From contig JAPPKD010000035.1 in the NCBI GenBank assembly GCA_028820215.1, positions 1 to 5,179 on the forward strand: DNA of 5,179 nucleotides. The letters are read 5' to 3'. Origin of the DNA: Spirochaetaceae bacterium (GTDB lineage Bacteria; Spirochaetota; Spirochaetia; SZUA-6; Bin103). Of this stretch, positions 1-5,179 are shown piece by piece (position 1 is the first letter of the stretch; every line of letters begins with the position of its first letter). The notes under the pieces are model-generated. The model saw nothing but the letters and a program-made list of their open reading frames with translations. It was not told where the DNA came from and did no database searches. The position numbers and the translations under genes were made by a program.

Positions 1-147
1 TACCACAAATACCACCCCGTGTCTATCCCCCTTGGTGAGCTATGCGGGCTAGCGCCCCATTCCTGAAGGCTTCGGTCTTTCGTGCGCGCGGCGGCCGGTC
101 AGGGCACCTGCCTTGGCCGGTCGCCCACCTTCCTCAGTGCTGCCGCT
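1..147. other. left-edge region without a gene
   Basis: This stretch lies downstream of the stop codon of the minus-strand gene. I see no open frame with a credible start or family signal in it. It contains an 8-base direct repeat, GGCCGGTC, at 93-100 and 115-122, which could form only weak secondary structure. I found no hairpin followed by a T-run on the minus strand, so no intrinsic terminator for the neighbouring gene can be named. Confidence 0.6.
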
Positions 148-1653
148 CTATGCCTGCGGCAACTGCAGTGCGTACAGGCGGGCCCGTTCCAGGTAGAAAC
201 GGATCCGCATGGGCAGGCACCGGCTCACGTCGGGATTGCCGTTCCAGGTGAAGGTGTGGGCGAGGCTGTCGCCGCTGAACGTGTCGCAGTCCCCCGCCGA
301 ATACCCCGGGATGACGTGGCCGTCGACGCTGATCAGCTCCGCGCTGATCGACCCGTCGACGGCGTACGCGTTCACGGTCAGCCGGTTCCCGGGGGAGAAC
401 AGGGGCTTGGTCGTCAGGGTAGGAGGATTGTTCTTCGGGTGACGGTCGTTCGCCGGGGACTCGATGGAGGCGAAACCGTCCAGGCGCAGCGTCGCCAGCC
501 CGACCGCCGTGTTCTCCTGCGTGTCGACGCCGGTGTAGTAGACCCGGAGCTCGTCGCCGACCCGCATCGGCGCCCGGCTCACCGTGATCGACTTCCCATC
601 CCAATCGTCGGCCGGCCCGGGTTCGAAGAATGAGGCCGTCCGCACGCGCTGCCAGTGGAAGCCGTCCCGGCTGTGGGCCAGCCAGCTCTCCATGAAGTTG
701 GGCGCCGTGTGGCTGACCCGCAGGAAGCCCAGGTACAGGTTCTCGTAGAACATCGGGGCCATCGCCTCGAAGTCGATGTCCAGGTCGTCGAGGCTGTCCC
801 GGTCGATGATATGGACCGGCGTGGACCAGTGAATGAGGTCGTTACTCTGCATGCGCAGAATCGAACGCTCGGTGCGGTGGACGAGCGTGGGACGCGGATA
901 CACCGGGCGGCAGAAGCCCAGGTACTTGTGATTCACGGGGTCGTGCAGGATCGCCAGGTTCTCGTCGCCGCGGTTGTGGTCGTAGGGACCGGGCGCCGGC
1001 TCCCAGCGCAGGCCGTCGGGCGAGTACTGGACCATCGGGTGCTGCACCCCGCCGTCGGCGGTGGAGTACACCATCTTGTAGCGCCGGGACGGAGCGGCCC
1101 CGACCTCCTTGAGGACGTACTGGCCCTTGCCCTGGTAGATGATGTTGGTGTCGTTGCCCGCGGGGTCCCTGACCAGGCCGAGCGTCGGCCGGTCCCAGTC
1201 GATGCCGTCGCGGGAGGTGGCATACAGGAAGCGGTAGTAGTGCCTCCGTACGGGCACGTCGACGACCGTCAGGCCGTTGTACCACATCTTCCAGACCCCA
1301 TCTTCCTCGTCCCACGTGATGTTGGCCGGCCACGGCGCGGACTCCCCCTCCCACGGGTAGATCGGCTTCATGATCGGATTGCCGGCGAAACGCTGCGGCT
1401 GATGGATGGTGCGCCGGACGAAGGCGGTCGCCCGCAGCAGGTGACCGGGGACGTCGCCCTGGATGCGATCCGTGCCCTCGCTCCATCCGTCCAGGTCGGT
1501 ACGGGCGTGGGCCGGAGGCTGGATCCAGCGCGCCGCCTCGGTCTGGCGGGGCGTGACCCAGCGCGTCGTTTCGATGATGTAGTCATTGATGAAGAGCTGC
1601 TTCCGAGTACCTACGTTGACGATCGACTCGGAGCCCGGCACCTGCAGTCTCAT
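148..1653 (-). CDS. GH32/GH43-like five-bladed beta-propeller protein, predicted glycoside hydrolase-related
   Basis: The product has 501 residues. Near the N-terminus is LFINDYII (residues 20-27), a version of the LF(I/V)DDYLIE motif common at the start of glycosidase-like proteins of planctomycete type. The body (about residues 80-400) shows propeller strands such as WKMWYNG (121-127), YKMVYST (192-198), LYLGFLRV (306-313) and LRVYYTG (369-375). It also has four Asp-box-like motifs of the form S-x-D-x-x-x-W: SRDGIDW (147), SPDGLRW (211), SNDLIHW (270) and SRDGFHW (328). Residues 423-498 resemble the C-terminal beta-sandwich of this group, with LTVNA, a GDS turn and RIRFYLERARLYALQL. By family analogy it would bind or cleave a glycan; acidic residues such as D24 and E296 are candidates, but I cannot assign the catalytic set or the substrate. 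A strong AAGGAGG site six bases upstream supports the start. An in-frame stop at 1684-1686 excludes an upstream signal peptide. About 45 residues (32-78) look extra for the family. A non-catalytic binding role is possible. Confidence 0.9.
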   Translation of the reverse strand: MRLQVPGSESIVNVGTRKQLFINDYIIETTRWVTPRQTEAARWIQPPAHARTDLDGWSEGTDRIQGDVPGHLLRATAFVRRTIHQPQRFAGNPIMKPIYPWEGESAPWPANITWDEEDGVWKMWYNGLTVVDVPVRRHYYRFLYATSRDGIDWDRPTLGLVRDPAGNDTNIIYQGKGQYVLKEVGAAPSRRYKMVYSTADGGVQHPMVQYSPDGLRWEPAPGPYDHNRGDENLAILHDPVNHKYLGFCRPVYPRPTLVHRTERSILRMQSNDLIHWSTPVHIIDRDSLDDLDIDFEAMAPMFYENLYLGFLRVSHTAPNFMESWLAHSRDGFHWQRVRTASFFEPGPADDWDGKSITVSRAPMRVGDELRVYYTGVDTQENTAVGLATLRLDGFASIESPANDRHPKNNPPTLTTKPLFSPGNRLTVNAYAVDGSISAELISVDGHVIPGYSAGDCDTFSGDSLAHTFTWNGNPDVSRCLPMRIRFYLERARLYALQLPQA

Positions 1654-1659
1654 CTCGCT

Positions 1660-1666
1660 CCTCCTT
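1660..1666 (-). promoter_or_regulatory. strong ribosome binding site for the hydrolase-like gene
   Basis: On the minus strand the sequence reads AAGGAGG, then the six bases AGCGAG, then ATG. This near-perfect Shine-Dalgarno match at good spacing fixes the start at 1653 and suggests efficient translation. It contrasts with the weak site in front of the plus-strand gene. Confidence 0.85.
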
Positions 1667-1671
1667 GCGTG

Positions 1672-1681
1672 GTCGCGCGAC
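1672..1681. promoter_or_regulatory. 10-base palindrome, possible operator
   Basis: GTCGCGCGAC is identical to its reverse complement and sits five bases upstream of the minus gene's Shine-Dalgarno sequence. It lies inside a larger imperfect inverted repeat spanning 1666-1713. It could be a repressor site or part of a leader hairpin. In GC-rich DNA a CG-based palindrome of this length can also occur by chance, and no regulator gene is present to support the operator idea. Confidence 0.25.
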
Positions 1682-1780
1682 GGTCAGGATGAGAACCGAT
1701 CGACCATGACGCAGAAGGCAGTGCCATGCAAGCTGTTCCCGGTCACGTAGGTATCGGCAGGTAGGGTAGGGTGCGGAGCA

Positions 1781-1793
1781 GAGAGAACGGGGA
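1781..1793 (+). promoter_or_regulatory. weak purine-rich ribosome binding region for the FG-GAP gene
   Basis: Ahead of the ATG at 1797 the bases are GAGAGAACGGGGA. GGGGA ends only three bases from the start and GAGAGA lies about ten bases away, so neither is an ideal Shine-Dalgarno site. The frame is closed by TAG at 1767-1769 and holds no other ATG, GTG or TTG before 1797, so this is the first available start despite the weak site. Confidence 0.4.
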
Positions 1794-1796
1794 ACC

Positions 1797-4496
1797 ATGA
1801 GCGAAGCGTCCTGGGTGCACCGAGGGTTCGAGGTGTTCGCCGCGGGCAGCTTCGAGGACGGCGGCAGCAACCTGTACGTCAACGCGCAGGGGATCATCGA
1901 GACCATCCACCGCACCGACGTCGACAACGACGGCTACGTCGACATCGTGCTGCCGAACGCCCAGGGCTACAACGAGAGGGGCCCGACGTGGATCTACAAG
2001 CCCGGCCCCGGCGACGGCTCGGACTGGGAGCGGCGCGAGCTGCCGACGGACAGCGGAGACATGTGCCGCATCGTCGACCTCGACGGCGACGGCTACCAGG
2101 ACCTGGTGATCGTCAACTCGACCAACGGCGTGTCGTGCGAGTTGCTCTGCCACATCTACTGGGGCGGTCCCGGCGGGCTCACCGGCGAGCGGACCGACCT
2201 GCCGACGGTCGGCGCGTACGACGTGGCCGCCGTCGACGTGAACGGCGACGGGCGCCTGGACCTGGTCTTTCCGTCCGCCTGGGTCGACCACCACAACCCG
2301 GGCCGCCCGCTGCCGCTGCACGTCTACCTGCAGGGCGCGGACCGGCGCTTCCAGGACGCGGGCCGGGAGTACGGGCTGACCGGCATCGGCGCGCGGTCGG
2401 TGGCTGCCGCCGACCTGAACGGCGACGGTCACGTCGACCTGGTGGTGGCCAACTACCGGCACGAGTTCGAGTACCGGATCGACTCCTACCTCTACTGGGG
2501 CACGGAGGACGGCTTCGACCCGACGCCGCAGGGGTTGCCGACCGACACCGCGACCCAGGTCTTCCTGGCCGACTTCAACGGCGACGGCCGGCAGGAGATC
2601 CTGTTCTGCGGCAACAACACGGTGCAGATCTACTGGAACGACGAGGGCCGTTTCAGCCCGGACAACCGCCTGGTGGTCGAGACGGAGGGGCTCAGTGGCG
2701 AGTTCCATCACGGTGATCTCTACGCCACCGCCGGAGACGTCGACGGCGACGGCCGGGACGAGCTGATCGTCGCCACGCTGCGCGGGATCGAGATCCGCAG
2801 CGCGGACGATCTGACCGAGGTGCGGCAATTCCTGCCGCTGAAGTTCGCCCACTGGGCGCACGTGGCGGACCTGGACGGCGACGGCCGCCCGGAGGTGATC
2901 GCCAGCAAGTACCAGGAAGACGAGACCTTCAACACGCGCTCGGCGATCTTCTGGAACGGGCCTGACGGCTACTCTCCCGACCGCTGCAGCCGGGTGGCCA
3001 CGATGGGGGCGGAGGGGGTCACCGCCGGCGACCTGGACGGCGACGGCACGCCGGTGATCGTGTTCTGCAACACCATGACCGGGCACGCCAAGACCAGCCC
3101 GACGCTTCCCTCCTACATCTACTTCGGCGGACCCGGCACCGACTACGGCGTTCACCGCCGCCAGGAGTTGCCGGTGGGCGGCGAGTGCGGCGACTGCGCC
3201 ATCGCCGACCTCGACCTGGACGGCTGGAATGACCTGGTGTTCGGGAAGATGACCGGGGTGCGCGTGTTCCCCGGCGGTCCCGACGGGTTCAGCCCGGACC
3301 GGCACTACGACCTGCCATGCTTCCTGCCGTGCGTCCAGGTCGCCGACTTCAACCGCGACGGCTACCTGGACATCCTGGCGCTCAGCCACACGTACGACGA
3401 CAAGCCGGAGACGTTCGCCAACTCCTCGCGCATATTCTGGGGCTCGGCGGACGGCTTCAGCGCCGACCGCTACGACATCTTCCCGACGTTCTGCGGCGCC
3501 ACCGGCTACCTAGCCGACCTCACCCGCAACGGGTACCTGGACGTGCTGGTCGGCGACAAGCGCGGCTACGTGCTGATCTACCTGGGCGGACCGGACGGGT
3601 ATTCCCTGGATCGCACGCAGCGAATCCCCATGTGGAAGGACTGGAAGGGGGGCGTCAACACGGCGGCCGACCTCAACGGCAACGGCTGGCTGGACCTGGT
3701 GGTGTCGAGCTCCGGCCACTATCATCGCAAGCCCGACACCCTGACCATCTTCTACGGCGGCCCCGACGGCTACGGCTGGCACAATGCCCAGGACTACAAG
3801 GGCGGGTTCTCGCCCGGGCAGATGTCGGTCGCCGACCTCAACAACAACGGCCTGCTGGACCTGATCGTCCCCGCCTACTCGACCGACCTGACGCGGGTCG
3901 TGCCCATCCAGATCTTCTGGAACCAGGGAGATCGCTTCGACCTGGAGCACCCGCTGGAGCTGCACGCCGACGCGGGATTCGAGGCGCTGCCGATCGACCT
4001 TGACCGCAACGGCTGGACCGACCTGTTCGTGGCGTGCCACCGCAACGACGTCGGGCACGTCGTCGACTCGCAGATCTTCTGGAACGGCCCGGAGGGACTC
4101 TCGAACGACCGCACCACGCCCCTGCCCGGCATGGGGCCGCACCGGCTGAACGCGCGCCTGCCGGGGAATGCCTACACGCGCGCGCCGATCGAGCGCTACA
4201 CGTCGCCGCCGCACGAGGCCGGGGGCCGGCGACCCGCCCGGATCGCTTGGGAGGCCGAAGTGCCGGACACGACCGCGCTGCAGCTCGAGGTGCGGTGCGC
4301 GGAGCGGGAAGAGGACCTGGAACAGGCGTCGTGGATGGGCCCGGGCGGCCAGGGCACGATGTTCGGCCGGCCGGGTACAGCGATTCCCGACCTGTGGCCC
4401 TCGACGCGCTTCGTTCAGTACCGGGCGACGTTCACGTCGCTCTACGGCTGCCGCTCTCCGCGGCTGCGCGAGGTCCGGATCGACTTCACGGACTGA
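1797..4496 (+). CDS. FG-GAP/VCBS-type repeat protein, predicted double beta-propeller
   Basis: The product has 899 residues. I count 14 calcium-loop motifs of the type D-x-(D/N)-x-(D/N)-G, beginning at residues 41, 94, 147, 206, 259, 314, 358, 412, 471, 517, 574, 625, 680 and 734, spaced 44-59 residues apart. Each is followed by a hydrophobic strand (DLVV-like) and most by an aromatic (Y/F)W(G/N)GPDGFS segment. This is the FG-GAP/VCBS propeller pattern of integrin alpha subunits and many bacterial surface proteins. Fourteen repeats fit two seven-bladed propellers, probably held together by Ca2+. Residues from about 790 to 899 form a distinct domain with VRCAEREEDLEQASWMGPGG and a VQYRATFTS strand, likely a beta-sandwich. 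No enzyme motif is visible, so binding or scaffolding is the best guess. The N-terminus (MSEASWVHRGFEVF) is not a signal peptide and no membrane segment is seen, which is unusual for this family. The divergent hydrolase-like gene suggests a role in glycan handling, by inference. Confidence 0.95.
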   Translation: MSEASWVHRGFEVFAAGSFEDGGSNLYVNAQGIIETIHRTDVDNDGYVDIVLPNAQGYNERGPTWIYKPGPGDGSDWERRELPTDSGDMCRIVDLDGDGYQDLVIVNSTNGVSCELLCHIYWGGPGGLTGERTDLPTVGAYDVAAVDVNGDGRLDLVFPSAWVDHHNPGRPLPLHVYLQGADRRFQDAGREYGLTGIGARSVAAADLNGDGHVDLVVANYRHEFEYRIDSYLYWGTEDGFDPTPQGLPTDTATQVFLADFNGDGRQEILFCGNNTVQIYWNDEGRFSPDNRLVVETEGLSGEFHHGDLYATAGDVDGDGRDELIVATLRGIEIRSADDLTEVRQFLPLKFAHWAHVADLDGDGRPEVIASKYQEDETFNTRSAIFWNGPDGYSPDRCSRVATMGAEGVTAGDLDGDGTPVIVFCNTMTGHAKTSPTLPSYIYFGGPGTDYGVHRRQELPVGGECGDCAIADLDLDGWNDLVFGKMTGVRVFPGGPDGFSPDRHYDLPCFLPCVQVADFNRDGYLDILALSHTYDDKPETFANSSRIFWGSADGFSADRYDIFPTFCGATGYLADLTRNGYLDVLVGDKRGYVLIYLGGPDGYSLDRTQRIPMWKDWKGGVNTAADLNGNGWLDLVVSSSGHYHRKPDTLTIFYGGPDGYGWHNAQDYKGGFSPGQMSVADLNNNGLLDLIVPAYSTDLTRVVPIQIFWNQGDRFDLEHPLELHADAGFEALPIDLDRNGWTDLFVACHRNDVGHVVDSQIFWNGPEGLSNDRTTPLPGMGPHRLNARLPGNAYTRAPIERYTSPPHEAGGRRPARIAWEAEVPDTTALQLEVRCAEREEDLEQASWMGPGGQGTMFGRPGTAIPDLWPSTRFVQYRATFTSLYGCRSPRLREVRIDFTD
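1917..4013 (+). repeat. array of 14 FG-GAP-type calcium-loop repeats within the coding region
   Basis: The loop motifs start at bases 1917, 2076, 2235, 2412, 2571, 2736, 2868, 3030, 3207, 3345, 3516, 3669, 3834 and 3996, a period of about 130-180 bases. At DNA level several share a near-identical core encoding DLDGDG (for example 2076, 2868 and 3030), while the sequence between cores has diverged. The array therefore looks old rather than freshly expanded. Loops 1-10 have Asp at position five; loops 11-14 have Asn there. Confidence 0.85.
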
Positions 4497-4995
4497 AGCA
4501 GGCGATGGCCTGGCTGTATGCCAGATCGGGCGGGGCCAGCCCCTCAAGTCAGTACCTGCTTGGTGATTGCCAGCAACCAGCCGGAGTGATTTGACCGAGG
4601 CTGCGTCCAACTAACACGCGAACCTCACACGCTTTTGTGGTGGCCTGGTTGTCAGTCAGCGGCCTCCGAGGGAGATAAGCGAGACTGTCTTGTCGCAGTG
4701 TGGCACGTTCTTCGTGCTCCCAGCTATCCAATCCAGGCGACCGCGATCGAGCCGCAAGGTGCGCGAAGGGGCTCGTTTGGTGGTCTCGTCGATGTCCAGA
4801 CGTGTAGTGGATTCGTGCCGATCCCGAAAACCCGATTCGGGAACGGAAGGCTTGGAGATATAGCGAGTTCTGGTCGAAGAAAGCGCCGGCCGGACAGTAG
4901 GAGGAGAACGTCGAGACGCAGCGTGTTTCGTCGTCGAGGCGGACCAAGGCTCGGCCGCCGGTCAAGAACCGCGAATTCCGGCAGGAGCTGCTGAC
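4497..4995. other. intergenic stretch with no convincing gene
   Basis: About 500 bases follow the FG-GAP stop codon, at lower GC (near 60 %) than the coding regions. Open frames exist on both strands, but their translations are rich in Arg and Ser, match no family I know, and lack good ribosome binding sites. Just after the stop codon, CTGGC (4510-4514) pairs with GCCAG (4520-4524), and GGGG (4532-4535) with CCCC (4540-4543). These two short hairpins could help end transcription, but no T-run follows, so I do not call a terminator. A stronger hairpin at 4818-4846 is listed separately. A perfect AGGAGG at 4899-4904 is followed at five bases by GTC rather than a start codon. Confidence 0.5.
4818..4846. 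repeat. inverted repeat / hairpin
   Basis: CCG-a-TCCCGAA pairs with TTCGGGA-a-CGG around the seven-base loop AACCCGA. This gives a seven-pair inner stem, one A/A mismatch and a three-pair outer stem. There is no T-run on either side, so it is not a standard intrinsic terminator. It could be a protein-binding site, an RNA structural element or a dispersed repetitive palindrome; copies elsewhere in the genome would decide. Confidence 0.55.
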
Positions 4996-5163
4996 GTGCG
5001 CTGGAGGCGCGCGGCCACCGGGTGCAGTTCCGGCGCGCGCGGCCACGAACGCGTCGAGTTCAACGAGGCCTGCGATCGGATGGTCCAGGAGACGATCGTC
5101 GCCGGCCTCAAGGAGCGACGCTCAGTTAAAGCGCTACGAACGCCCGAACGCTCTCTTCCATGA
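4996..5163 (+). CDS. possible 55-residue small protein, or piece of a frameshifted gene
   Basis: The frame starts at GTG (4996) with AGGAG at 4983-4987, an eight-base spacer, and ends at TGA (5161-5163). The middle reads RGHERVEFNEACDRMVQETI and looks protein-like, amphipathic and probably helical. Of the first 42 codons 38 end in G or C, as expected for a real gene in this genome, but only 4 of the last 13 do. That drop near base 5121 suggests that true coding continues in another frame, where LKRYERPNALFHDGSRMN runs to the window edge. I recognise no family. Alternatives are a genuine small protein, the start of a longer gene broken by an indel, or chance. An ATG at 5174 with GGGAG four bases upstream could also begin the next gene, cut by the window end. 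Confidence 0.25.
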   Translation: MRWRRAATGCSSGARGHERVEFNEACDRMVQETIVAGLKERRSVKALRTPERSLP

Positions 5164-5179
5164 CGGGAGCCGCATGAAC

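Larger units (their letters stand above)
1654..1796. promoter_or_regulatory. divergent intergenic control region
   Basis: These 143 bases separate the starts of the two divergent genes, so both promoters should lie here. I found no convincing -35/-10 pair for either strand; TAGGTA at 1748-1753 is the best -10-like hexamer on the plus strand and lacks a good -35 partner. Visible elements are a perfect 10-base palindrome GTCGCGCGAC (1672-1681), an imperfect inverted repeat (TGCGTGGTC at 1666-1674 against GACC-atg-ACGCA at 1702-1713) and a G-rich tract at 1756-1776. A shared regulator is plausible from the arrangement but is inferred. Confidence 0.6.

Noticed and set aside
1..15. TACCAC repeated at 1-6 and 10-15, as a start of a repeat array
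   Set aside because: There are only two six-base copies at the window edge, with no further unit downstream.
82..633. 183-codon plus-strand open frame at the left end
   Set aside because: It is a shadow of the minus gene's C-terminal half, lacks family features, and its complement encodes the recognisable beta-sandwich.
655..1692. 345-codon plus-strand open frame opposite the hydrolase-like gene
   Set aside because: The composition is Val/Arg/Asp-rich without motifs. The minus strand has Asp-box motifs, propeller strands and a perfect ribosome binding site.
1743..3389. Long minus-strand open frame (548 codons) antisense to the FG-GAP gene
   Set aside because: Its translation is a monotonous Val/Ala/Arg/Asp repeat (AVAVEVGD-like) that is simply the complement of the D-x-D-G-D-G loop codons. 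The plus frame has clear family repeats throughout.
4510..4543. Intrinsic terminator after the FG-GAP gene
   Set aside because: Two short hairpins exist, but no T-run follows either, so the canonical signal is missing.
3510..4610. Second long minus-strand open frame antisense to the FG-GAP gene
   Set aside because: It has the same AVAVEVG-type mirror of the loop repeats, no family motif, and runs past the end of the real gene without a credible start context.
4635..4994. 119-codon plus-strand open frame with TTG start
   Set aside because: It has no ribosome binding site, an Arg-rich unstructured C-terminus, contains the palindromic hairpin, and resembles no family.
4549..5046. 165-codon minus-strand open frame in the right-hand region
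   Set aside because: The sequence is rich in Ser, Arg and Ala with no recognised motif, and the more coding-like signal on its overlap lies on the plus strand.

Overview
The window is GC-rich bacterial DNA (roughly two thirds G+C in the genes, nearer 60 % in the tail). It carries two large, confidently coding, divergently transcribed genes and about 680 bases of mostly non-coding or decayed sequence at the right end. Both gene types are familiar from large-genome, polysaccharide-handling environmental lineages such as Planctomycetota, Poribacteria and Latescibacterota. The window has no rRNA, tRNA, plasmid or phage marker that would fix the lineage, so this placement is only an inference from gene style.

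Layout. Bases 1-147 hold no gene. Bases 148-1653 (minus strand) encode a 501-residue protein that looks like a five-bladed beta-propeller of the GH32/GH43-like glycosidase superfamily, with a C-terminal beta-sandwich. Bases 1654-1796 are a 143-base divergent intergenic region. It contains a very strong ribosome binding site for the minus gene, a 10-base perfect palindrome, an imperfect inverted repeat and a short G-rich tract. Bases 1797-4496 (plus strand) encode an 899-residue FG-GAP/VCBS-type repeat protein. I count 14 calcium-loop motifs, the number expected for two seven-bladed propellers, followed by a separate C-terminal domain. From 4497 to the end there is lower-GC sequence with a strong 29-base hairpin. 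Near the right edge are signs of a small or frameshifted gene.

How the genes may work together. The divergent pair shares one control region and pairs a predicted carbohydrate-active propeller with a large calcium-binding repeat propeller. That would suit saccharide binding and processing. However, both reading frames are closed by stop codons just upstream of the chosen starts and neither N-terminus is a signal peptide. As written, both products would be cytoplasmic or exported by an unknown route, which is unexpected for an FG-GAP protein. I see no transposase, CRISPR array, toxin-antitoxin pair or recognised defence system. The items most worth a second look are the double-propeller architecture without a signal peptide, the extra N-terminal segment in the hydrolase-like protein, and the frame-switching coding signal at 4899-5179.
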